DNA from: Hesseltinella vesiculosa
Lineage: Eukaryota > Mucoromycota > Mucoromycetes > Mucorales > Cunninghamellaceae
Assembly: GCA_002104935.1 (NCBI GenBank)
Contig: MCGT01000026.1
Coordinates: 248,001-312,000, forward strand
Direction of reading: 5' to 3'
DNA length: 64,000 nt
Part shown: positions 11,446 to 20,828 of the stretch, one piece after another
Layout: every line of letters starts with the position of its first letter
How positions within the stretch are numbered: the stretch's first letter is position 1
Notes under the pieces: generated by a model
Told to the model about the DNA's origin: nothing
The model's input: the letters and a program-made list of their open reading frames with translations, nothing else
Databases searched by the model: none
Made by a program: the position numbers and the translations under genes

Positions 11446-13500
11446 TCAGCGAAGAGCCAACCGCGTGTCACAGTTTTGTTCGCGCTCCCCATCCAGATGA
11501 AGCTTGAATGCGCGTACCAACGTTTTCTTGTCCTGGGTCAAATTGGGATTCCTTAAGTCGAATCGTGGCCAATTTTTACCAGACAGAACACCAATGCATT
11601 CATACACACACACTACCACACCAGGCAAAATGCCAAAAGCCGCTTGTATCGCCATGTAAACTTGAATAAAATCTTGATGTATTAAAAAAAAAAGTGAGCA
11701 TCAACCGCCTTGCATCCATTTGTATCCCATCAACGTAACCTTATTTATCGCGGCACCCAGAGGATTTACTTGAGCCAGAGACTTGCTTCGAGTATGCCAT
11801 CATAAAAGTGTGCTGCCATTTAATTCCGCCAATGAGATGTCAACTGTTCCACCACACTAAAAAAATCATCTCGTTAAGCCTGAGCTCTAGCAGACTTTAC
11901 CATAACCACACCTTCATAAAAACTTACCTACCACCAAATGCAACCGAGGTTTTGCTTGAAAAAGATCCACTGACCCAACCAGGTAATGCCAGAGGTGCGT
12001 TTTGATAGATGCTTTCAAGTAGAGAATGCTTCCAAAGTAGACCCCTACCATGAAAATAAAAAGTGTCAGTGCTTAAGAAGATGGCTTCTATAATGCAGCT
12101 CCCTTTCACAAACATGCTTACTTGCGCCCAAAGATGCCAATGGTTTCTTCCCTTGCCTTGCCTCGTGTATGACGACCGGTTCAATAATGCCACCATACAA
12201 ATTACCACCAACGAGAGTGTAAAGTGCCTTCATAATCGAGTATTCCGAGATGATAGCCAATTCCACCAAAGTCTTGTGTCCCAAGAGAGTACTATGTTTG
12301 CCAGAGGTTTACAGCACCAACATCCACCAACAACCCAACGCGTTGCTTCCCACAAAGTTCCCTTTTTGTTCATGCATTGTGCTTGACCATTGACGACGTT
12401 GTAACCAAAGAAATGAAAAATCCAACCCAAAGTGGACAATGGCGTGCTGTGAGAGTGACCTAGCAGCCAGGTTTCCCAAAAAAAAAAAAATATGCTTCCC
12501 ACTATAAAAAAAGAGAGGTGTAAGCTTTAGCCTATTTCCTTGCCCAGTCATGCAACCAAAACTTACCATATCACCAAAATGCGACCAACGCTTGCTTGAT
12601 AACATTGCTCCACCATGACTGATTTGTGTTGAGAGTGACAAAGAGAAATGTCTTGAACGTTGACAATCATGTGTAATGGTTGCCAAAGAGGACTGGCATG
12701 ACTCAAATGGACTAAGAGTCAAAGGCAGTTGGCCAGCAATATCGAGAGTCTGATGTTACTGCTTGATAAGGCAGAGGATGTGACATCTTCACGTACCTGA
12801 CACGTTGCTGATCTGTCATTGATTTGGCCAGGTACACTGGTGCATCTATCGTCCATCCATTGATTTCAGGGCATTAGCCACCATTGCCTGTGGCAAAAAA
12901 AAAAAAAAAGACCATAGCTTGATTGATATGTTGACCAAAGGGTAACTTGAAGCCAGTCATGCCAAGGGGTGCAGCCTTGACAGGCCCATAGATCAAAACG
13001 AGAGGGCCATCACAGGTACTTCAGCGCATGGCCAATAATAGACGATCTTGGCAAATACGTACGCGCTAGCCATAGGTATAAACGACCAAGGCTTGGATGG
13101 GCTTGTACCATCATGATACAACAACACCTGTGTTGACATAGTTGGCTTGATACCAGAGCCGCCCGTCTTGGTGGGCGGTAGTTTGGGCTCAGAGTTGCGA
13201 GGCTGGAGGTCTGGGCTTGTTTAAGATGACTGCCAGTAGGGTGCTACGACGACAGTTGGGCCTCCACTGTCCCCGGGATCCCAGCGGGCAGTGTCACCAG
13301 CAACTGAACTTTTTTTTGATAGCACGGAGCAACAATACCCGTACATTCCCTCATGATCCCAAAGCCTAGAGGCAAAAAGAAGCCATGCCACATAGCCCAT
13401 CATATGTCAATGGTTTGATCGTTTAGAGTCAAAGCCAAGACGCCGTGCTAGAGGAGGCCTAGCCAGCCACCTGGTTTTCTGTCTCTCGCGAAAAAAGAAA
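11446..13500 (-). other. Unresolved coding-like tract (possible decayed or intron-rich membrane-protein gene)
   Basis: The minus strand has hydrophobic, protein-like fragments in shifting frames, for example DGPLVLIYGPVKAAPLGMTGF (about 13.0-12.9 kb), TLGWIFHFFGYNVVNGQ (about 12.4 kb), YSIMKALYTLVGGNLYGG (about 12.2 kb) and MAIQAAFGILPGVVVCVYE (11.6 kb). Good donor and acceptor pairs exist (donor near 12564, acceptor near 12502; donor 12119, acceptor near 12048). However, no choice of introns gave one continuous frame, and stops interrupt the best readings. Short words such as GGGAAGCA and TGGTGGAA recur. It may be a pseudogene or a gene with many small exons. I do not recognise the family. 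Confidence 0.3.
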
Positions 13501-13718
13501 TAGGTCAGTGCATCTGATCAGCAAAGCATTTCAGCGTTTTTTTTCCAGCTCTGACGTACCATTCAGTCCCAAACATAAATAAAGGTATTGTTGCTTTGAC
13601 GAGTGCTTTTTCTTTGCATGCGTTTTTTTTTCGTTCTTTCGTTGCTTTTGGTGAACGCTGCCCTGTGGACCCCACTGGGAACAGGGGAAGCGTCGTCATA
13701 GCATTGCCTACCAACAAG

Positions 13719-16551
13719 TCATCCAAGCGCCGGAGAAGACAACCAGCCAGAGTTTGGAGCCAGAGCCAGACCAAGACAGGACACCAGAGAGACCAGCGAG
13801 TGGTGGCCCCAGGTGTGGCCACCTCGCGAGAACACGTTCTTGATAACTATAAGAAGAAGAAAAAAGTAAGATCACTATCAGAACGAAATAAAATGTTTAG
13901 GTGAAAGAGGGATAACTTACGCAGCATGTTCTCGCGAGAAAGATGGGGTGGAGGTGGCTCCACCCCAGAACCAAATTCAGCACCAAAGTTAGTGCCAGGA
14001 AGCACACGATGTACTTCCTGGCACAGAGCAGCATTGGCCAGGGTGCGGCTGGTCTGCCACCCAGCACCCGAAGAGCCGGCCATCGCCTTTACCGCCCTCT
14101 TGGCTGCTATTGCCGCCTTTGTGGTGGAGCGGCGAGGGCGGAAAGAGAGAGGCTTGGGCTTGGGCTTGGGCTCTGCTGGGCGGCGTTGACGGGCCAGCTT
14201 GCCTAAGACCAGGAAAAAAATAATGACAGGTCAACAACATGTAACATTTTTTTTATGACTTACCACGAATGCCCTTTTTGCTTAGATTGCGAAGGGCAGG
14301 GTGAGAAGCTGACACGGCGGCATAGCTAGCCGAGTACGGGCCCGTCGCCCGGCGAACAGGGCCCGGAACCAAAACAACGCCAGGGAGAACGGGCAAAACT
14401 GGGCTAAAGCCAAGGCCAAGGGAGCACCATGGCCAGACGGCCGGAACAGTGACAGATGCGCCCGCGGCCGACGAGCGGGCAACTAAGAATATATAAACCG
14501 TGCGTTACATCAATTTCGCTTGGCCATCACTCCGTCTTTTTTTTTTTTTTTTGAACAACTTACACTTCAAACTACGACGGCCTACAAGAATAATATGGGG
14601 TAGCAATAAATGTAAGGGTCAGATAGAAAGCGCCTTTTTCTTTAAATTAATGGTGCTTACCAGAAAAGCGTTGAGTGTCGTCTCCGTACTCGCGTCGCTT
14701 TTTGCCTGCGACGCGAGCAGGGACAGGAGCAGAAGCAGCAACAGGGCCAGCAGGAGCAGCAGGGCCAGCAACAGGGCCAGCAACAGGGCCAGCAACAGGG
14801 CCAGCAGGACCAGCAGGAACGGAGACAGCAGCAGGAGCACCAGAAGCAACGGGAGCAGCGGCGGCAGCAGAAAAAGCGGCGCCGGGAACAACGGCGGCAG
14901 AAACAGCGGCGGCAACAAGACGGGCAGCAGCATCACGAGTGACAGCTGCAGGAACAGCTGCCAGAACTACAGCAGCGGTGGCTGCAGCTACCGAGAGAAG
15001 TGGAACCACAGAAGCAGGAACACCGACGACGGAGGCAGCAACAGCAGCGGGATCGACAGCAGCTGCAGCTGCAGGAACAGCAGCAGAAAAGTCACCAGCA
15101 CCAGGGAGAGCAGCAGTGGCGGTGACGGCAGCCGCAGCGGCTGCACCTGCGGCTGCAATAAGTCGAATTGCCGCATCGTTGGCAGAGGCAATGTTGACTT
15201 CATAGCCAGGCACAACGGGGCTTGATGCCTGGGCAGCGTGGCATGCGCCTAAAATAAAAAAAGGGTGATACTTAGAGACTATGATCTTGACATCTTTTTT
15301 TTTTTTGTTTACTCTTAGGGCCGCGACGGGCTATAGAAAAAAATGAGAAGTGAGTTTCATTGGGCTCTGGTGTTTCCTAACCGACAAAGGGGAATGAACT
15401 TACCAGCAAAACGGGTTTCATCATTGCCACTTGTGCAACGCTTGGCGGTGTTTGAAGGAGAGACAGGGGCAGAAGACAAAGAAGCAGTGACAGGCATATT
15501 GGTGGTGGCATAGGGCATAGTAATGGGAGAATTGGGCATAGAGGAGGGGGCATAGGACATAGAAGGGGCATAAGGCATAGAGGGGGCATAAGGCAAAGAA
15601 GAAGAGGCATAAGGCATAGAAGAAGAGGGCATAGGGGTGGATAATTCATATGTATTTTTTGGGTTTTCTACTGCATTTTCTATATGTAAATACAAAGAAA
15701 AAACTTTAGTTGAATTATTCACGATCTTATTTGACTCCTCCTGATGGTAGGTTCAACTTACTTTTGGTGGTTTTTTCTACGGTCGGCAAAGATTAAAAAA
15801 AGAAATAGGTGAATCCTCTTTCTGGAAACGCTTTACAGCCAGCCTCAAACTTACGGGTGTTTTCTAGTCGAGTCAAACACAGGAAGCAGATTAAGAGAGA
15901 TGTTAGTTAGTCCGACTCGTTTCGTAACAGTCAGATCCAAATTCTTACCATTTTTTTCTATGCGGAGAAGAAGAAATCAAAAAAGTCAGCGATCTTTGCA
16001 TGAAAGATAATTCTTGGAGATTGGTTGACTTTTCTTTTTTTTTAACCCATTTTTTTTTTTTTCATTTTGTGAATGTCACTTACTGGTTTTTTTGTCTAGA
16101 GTAGCAATGGAATAATAAAAATAATAAAAAACCAGTTAAAAACATGCAGTTGCTTCGTTCTTGTTTTTCGAAGCACTTACCATTATCGTCGGCGGGAACT
16201 GAACCGGAAAAAGCATCTTGAAAAAAAAAAAAAAAAGCAATGTGAGTAAACAAACATTGCACTAAGCAATGGCAATGCCCAGCAAGTAGCCAACGGAGTC
16301 TATAACCAAAACTTACAAATGGAGGCACTAAGGCCAGAAGCACGGGAAGATGGAACGGTGGAAGCACCGGAAGTAGCAGTAGCAGAAGCACGGGAAGCAG
16401 CACGAACGTCGTCTATTGAGTAAAATGGGACAAAATCAAATCAAAAAATAAAAAAAGCAGATGATATGATTAGCACAAATGCATCTACCAACTTGTATCC
16501 ATCTAATCTATTAGATTTAGGTAGATGGCAATGTTTCTTACCGGTAGTCAT
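13719..16551 (-). CDS. Micro-exon gene: low-complexity protein of 14 symmetric exons
   Basis: Exons on the minus strand are 16551-16542, 16412-16317, 16216-16181, 16095-16084, 15957-15949, 15863-15855, 15776-15762, 15679-15404, 15330-15313, 15248-14661, 14581-14564, 14482-14264, 14202-13921 and 13846-13719. They give 571 codons. All 13 introns are GT-AG and phase 1. Every internal exon length is a multiple of three (96, 36, 12, 9, 9, 15, 276, 18, 588, 18, 219, 282), so any internal exon could be skipped without a frameshift. Exon 8 encodes MPYA/SSS-type repeats, exon 10 a long Ala/Val/Pro tract, and exon 13 a basic PKPKPKP region. No signal peptide or known domain was seen. Exon pairs 8-9 and 10-11 end in related sequences. 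The function is unknown, and the exact 3' exon is the least sure. Confidence 0.65.
13823..13938. repeat. 12-bp perfect inverted repeat flanking the last intron of the micro-exon gene
   Basis: CTCGCGAGAACA at 13823-13834 is the exact reverse complement of TGTTCTCGCGAG at 13927-13938. The arms lie in exons 14 and 13 and could pair to loop out the 74-nt intron between them (13847-13920). Confidence 0.7.
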
Positions 16552-17467
16552 CTTGTCAATCAGGGAAAGAAAAGAAAAAGAAACAAACTTCCTCGACCTT
16601 TTTACTGACAACTTTCAGTTACAGCCAATCAGATACCAGCATTCGATCCCTTTTCTTTGCGTTATCCTGAGGTGCCATGTATGATCATGGCCACCATTGA
16701 AGTACATTTATTTGACAGCACTTGAAAATATTCAAAGGAAATGAAAAGAGAGGTCCAGTTAGGTGCTTCCGTGGTGGAAGCTTGTAATGCTCGGCTTGAT
16801 TGAATCGAAGAAACAGCCGCAGCTTCTTTTGAAAGTAGACGAAGATCCACTACGCAAAAAGCTGCAAGACACTCCCACACAAAAACGCGAAGAGTGAGAG
16901 AAGGAACGGCTTATCTTCACTCCAATGTTCTACATTCTCTAGCTCCTCACCATAATTTCAGACAGGACAGGTTTTATGAGGGAAAAAACGAAGAGTTTGA
17001 TAAAATAAAAAAACCTACGACATAACGGCAGACGATGATGATGATGATGAGGTGGGACAGGCATGCTTTACGGCGGTGTTGGTGGGAGCAGCAGAAGGGA
17101 TAGAGGAACGCAAGCCAACGGCAGACGATGATGATGACGATGTACGATCCCAGAAATCTGTGACCATCTTCTGGTCCTGGTTGTATTTAATTTTTTGCCT
17201 ATGACGATGGATAAACGACCAACGTCACACCACCAAAAGACAGGTTCTTTTTTTATACAAATTGCTGGCAGCAAAGCGCGAACGCAAATGTAAGTACGCC
17301 TATCTACAAGTAAAAAAAAAAGGGTAAAGAGAATGCCCATTTGTTTGATTTATTTTACCTCTCTGTGGTCATTTTCACCACATGAATAGCGTCGCAAAGT
17401 TGGAGATCCAGCAGTGACATTTACTAAGCAATCATGCTGAATTTTGACATGATTTTCAATATAAAAA

Positions 17468-17673
17468 TACTGTAGTTTATGGGATAAGTTATAAAAAGAA
17501 AACGGTTTTTTCAAAATTAGTACTACTTTATAACTTACGCTTAGTTCCCATATTTGTAAAACTGTGTTACTATTTATGGTCATTCGTGCAACTTGGTTTA
17601 TGTAGTTGGAAGGGAAAAAATAAAACTTAGAACCAAACAACCTAGTTCAAAACTTATCCCATAAACTACAGTA
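17468..17673. mobile_element. MITE-like element, Tc1/mariner type
   Basis: Perfect 21-bp terminal inverted repeats lie at 17470-17490 and 17651-17671, starting CTGTAGTTTATGGG. They bound a 202-bp A/T-rich element flanked on both sides by the dinucleotide TA (17468-17469, 17672-17673), the target duplication typical of Tc1/mariner elements. There is no transposase inside, so it is non-autonomous. The perfect arms suggest recent movement. Confidence 0.7.
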
Positions 17674-17719
17674 TCACAATCAGCCCAGCAGATAAATTGG
17701 CACGCTTTTATCAGCCCAC

Positions 17720-17893
17720 ATGCAAACAGAAACGCCTAAAACAAAGTTGTTCCTCGAAGTTTTAAGCAATGCTGGAATCGAATACGCTGCGCCAGATACT
17801 GCAAAAATTGAACAGGTTAAAAATTGTTTGGTCGAAGTCTACAAAAAAAAATTAAGGATTTGTATTGCCATAGTGAAGCTTTTTTTTTAAGAT
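17720..17893 (+). CDS. Small open reading frame, 57 codons, unknown
   Basis: An ATG-started frame beginning MQTETPKTKLFLEVLSNAGI has protein-like composition. It runs into the poly-T that precedes the tandem repeat. It may be a relic of a gene or transposon, and no family was recognised. It may not be expressed. Confidence 0.2.
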
Positions 17894-17894
17894 G

Positions 17895-18027
17895 TGATAA
17901 AAAATAAAACACAGGATTCTTTTGGCATTCACTGACAGGTGATAAAAATAAACCACAGGTTTTTTTTGGTGTTCACTAGTAGGTGATAAAAAATAAACCA
18001 CAGGATTTTTTTGGCATACACTGGTCA
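17895..18027. repeat. Tandem repeat, about 45 bp x 3
   Basis: Units start at 17895, 17940 and 17984. Each begins TGATAAAAA(A)TAAA(A/C)CACAGG, continues with a T run and GG(C/T)(A/G)T, and ends near CACTG or CACTAG. They differ at only a few positions. Confidence 0.8.
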
Positions 18028-18159
18028 ATGACATCAATTTTCGTTACAACCCAAGACAGGTCGTAAGGTAACGACGTCCCAAAACAGGTCTGAATCAGGA
18101 GGTGCTTGGCGGAGGCTGAATAGGGCGATGTTTTTTTTTTTCATTTGAAAAAAAAAAAT

Positions 18160-18391
18160 CAAGTGCTGCACAGCACTTTTGAGTGGTCAGATCGACCTTA
18201 AATTTTGTAAGGGAACGCAAATGCATGAATAATGATGGTGCTGAAAAACTCAAGTCAATTGGTGAAAGTTGCCCAGCCAACTTTCGATCTGTTTTATTTT
18301 GACACTTCCGATTCCCCAGCTTAAAAAAAATGAAAAATCCGTCATTTTCGCCAGGGGTCCCCCAAGGCGATCTGATTAAAAATCACAGTGC
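18160..18391 (-). repeat. Dispersed repeat family R1, copy A
   Basis: Read on minus, this copy aligns by eye over about 220 bp with copy B (30243-30460). Shared blocks include CGGATTTTTCATTTTTTTT, AGCTGGGGAATCGGA, GTTGGCTGGGCAACTTTCACC and CTCAAAAGTGCTGTGCAGC. Its start also matches the partial copy at 63674-63733. No transposase or reverse transcriptase was seen. Confidence 0.75.
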
Positions 18392-19153
18392 AAATTTGCT
18401 CTAAATCAATATACATCAAATTTTGCATACGAGTATAAAGTGATGACAGATGGACATGGCCAAAACTGCAACCCTCTCTGGCAGAAGAGGCAAGAGCTAG
18501 AAGGCTGGCAAACATAAGGATGGTTTTATGCGCGCTCGATTTACCTTGAGAATGATCTAGCAGTTCGTCCGTTTGGTCACCCGCGAAAAAATATCTATTC
18601 ACAGGTCAAAGAGATACCTGGCTGCCGAAATGATGGGAAATCACATACTGTAGCATTAATAATCAAACAGAAGTCCCCCTTGCATTCAATTATTGATAGA
18701 ATTCCAAAAGCAGGATTTCTAGAGGGCCTCGTCTTTTTTTGATTCAAGTGATTTTGCTGTGACATTGACAAATCCAACCAGATCTCGCCCGATTGGGTTG
18801 AAACTTGGAAGAGTCATTGAAAGTATCACAGCCTGGCATGGGTGTGACAGGGCCAAGTCAGGGATCAGCCTTCAGGTTTGGGTGAGAAACATTACGCCAA
18901 AAATCCTATCGTCGCCTTCAGACCTTGCAGACTCTGCATGAGGTAAATGGTAACAAACGCAGCTTGGACGGTCATGCCGCTAGGCTGGCGCTGCACCAGC
19001 AAACCTGACAACGGTGACTATTGTTTTTCTGCATTGATTAGCAATCAGCTGATTATTCATGCCTGAACCCCGCGGAGACTCGGAAAATGATAAGACCGTC
19101 CATTTTTTTCACACTCATCGTTTTCTGTCTTTTTTTTAATTTTTTAACAAACA

Positions 19154-20296
19154 ATGGCGTGGACACAAACCAGTTTTACAAGAGCTCTGAACATCAAATA
19201 CCCACTGATTGCTGGACCAACGGCAGGACATACCACCAGTGCCTTAGCATCGCAAGTCAGCAACGCCGGCGGTTTGGGATCGCTTGGTGCAGCAATGCTG
19301 GCACCCGATGCTTTGCGTCGGGCCATCCGCGAAATGAAGTCGCTGACAAGCCAGCCATTTGCCGTCAACCTGTTCTGCCGCATGCAGCCACCTCCTACGC
19401 AAGAGCAACTGGATCAAACATACCCTAGTGACCAACTGTTGGCCGCCGTACGATCGAAGCTTGGCCTGCATGCTCCTGAGAAGGTGACATTGCGCTCGCC
19501 GCCATTGCAAGACCAAGTGCAGGTCATTTTGGAAGAAGGCGTACCTGTGGTGTCCTTCACATTTGGGTACTTGCCAGATGAGATGGTGCGCTCGCTCAAG
19601 GCTAAGGGGATCTATCTGATGGGCACCGCAACCACGGTGGCCGAAGCCCTGGTGCTGGCTGGCGACTCACCGGAGGAACGCAAGGTCGACTGTGTGATTG
19701 CCCAGGGCTTGGAGGCAGGTGGCCACCGAGGCAGCTTCTTACCGACAACAACAACAGATCCACAAGGCGACCTTCACCAACGACAGCAGCCGGCGCTGGC
19801 CTTGGCTCAGTCGTTACGCCAGGCTTTACAGCACCGCAAAGACATTGCGATTGTGGCTGCAGGCGGGATCAGCAATGGCCAGGATGCCGCTCGTTATTTG
19901 GTGGACCAGCCTCCAGTAGCCGACGGGGTCGTCATGGGGACCCTGTTCATGTTGTCCTCAGCTTCCTCCACCCCTCCGGCTCACCGTGAAGCCTTGCTGA
20001 ATGACACCCAGCACACGCAACTCTCGAACCGCATGACCGGCCGTTTTGCTCGAGGGATCCCCAATGCCCTGATGAAGACCATGGAAGAGGCCGACACGGT
20101 GCCGAGCTACGATATCCACAGCGCAAAGACAAAGGACATTGTCACCTATGCTACCGAGCACAGCAACGCCGATTACATGCTGCTGCTCACTGGCGAACGC
20201 CACTTGGAAGCTGCAAAGTATACCGAGCGAGGCACCATGAGCCCAGGTGACATTGTGAACAAGCTGGTTAAGGACATCACTGCATTGCAAGCTTAA
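19154..20296 (+). CDS. Nitronate monooxygenase (2-nitropropane dioxygenase family)
   Basis: One uninterrupted exon of 380 codons. Family motifs are IKYPLIAGPTAG near the N-terminus, NAGGLGSLGAAML, the QGLEAGGHRGSF loop (about residue 185-195) carrying the conserved His, and AAGGISNGQDAARYL that binds the FMN phosphate. The enzyme should be an FMN-dependent TIM barrel that oxidises alkyl nitronates such as propionate-3-nitronate, probably for detoxification. It has no introns, unlike almost all neighbours, and a more G/C-rich coding style than the surrounding A/T-rich DNA. Bacterial ancestry is possible but not shown. No organelle signal is evident. Confidence 0.9.
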   Translation: MAWTQTSFTRALNIKYPLIAGPTAGHTTSALASQVSNAGGLGSLGAAMLAPDALRRAIREMKSLTSQPFAVNLFCRMQPPPTQEQLDQTYPSDQLLAAVRSKLGLHAPEKVTLRSPPLQDQVQVILEEGVPVVSFTFGYLPDEMVRSLKAKGIYLMGTATTVAEALVLAGDSPEERKVDCVIAQGLEAGGHRGSFLPTTTTDPQGDLHQRQQPALALAQSLRQALQHRKDIAIVAAGGISNGQDAARYLVDQPPVADGVVMGTLFMLSSASSTPPAHREALLNDTQHTQLSNRMTGRFARGIPNALMKTMEEADTVPSYDIHSAKTKDIVTYATEHSNADYMLLLTGERHLEAAKYTERGTMSPGDIVNKLVKDITALQA

Positions 20297-20828
20297 CCTC
20301 TTTATCTATCAAGCGCTGCTCTTGCAATAAACGCGTTAAATGGCGAAATGAGAAGTTTAAGATAAAGGGTGGGAGTTGGTATTTTTTTTTTTAAAAAAAA
20401 AAAAAGGCAGATGTCATCCAGCGTGGATTTTGCATCATTTTTTTGCCAAAGATGAGTTTCATGGGCAATCTAAAAAAGGGGACTTCTACCTTTTTTGCCC
20501 ACGGAGTCGCTCCTTGCAGCAAAGTTGGGCCGATCCTCGGTGTAAATCAAATTGCGCTCGCCACGGACATTTCATTTCCTAGCAAATCGAAGAAGGAACA
20601 GGAGGTTGACTAGTTTTCTTTTGGACTGCTAACAGACTTGGATGTTACAGATAAACAATGCAAAAAATGATACGCATTGTGTTGTATGACCACGCTTGGA
20701 AATGCAAGAAAGGTAATAAAAAAAATAGTGTGTGACAATGGCAAACCGGGGGAGATTTAAAATCGCCAAAAAAGTGCAGAACACCTTTTTCTTCTCTTGC
20801 TCTTTTTGTTGTTGTTTTTTTAATTGCC
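20297..20828. other. Intergenic region
   Basis: A 532-bp spacer with long T/A runs (20380-20405) and a T-rich leader before the next ATG. No gene or repeat was recognised in it. Confidence 0.4.

Larger units (their letters stand above)
16552..19153. other. Repeat-rich intergenic region
   Basis: No confident gene is seen in 2.6 kb. It contains a mariner-like MITE (17470-17671), a 45-bp tandem triplication (17895-18027), a full-length R1 repeat copy (18160-18391) and a small open frame (17720-17893). A minus-strand open stretch at about 16840-16665 has an acceptor-like TTTTTGCGTAG upstream but no partner exon was found. Confidence 0.5.

Noticed and set aside
11446..13500. Identification of the tract as RFT1, an oligopeptide transporter or another named membrane protein
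   Set aside because: Resemblances were to short hydrophobic pieces only, and no continuous frame supports them.
14500..15225. Ser/Arg/Asn-rich open frame of 241 codons on the plus strand
   Set aside because: It mirrors the Ala/Val repeat exon of the minus-strand micro-exon gene. It has no splice or start context of its own.
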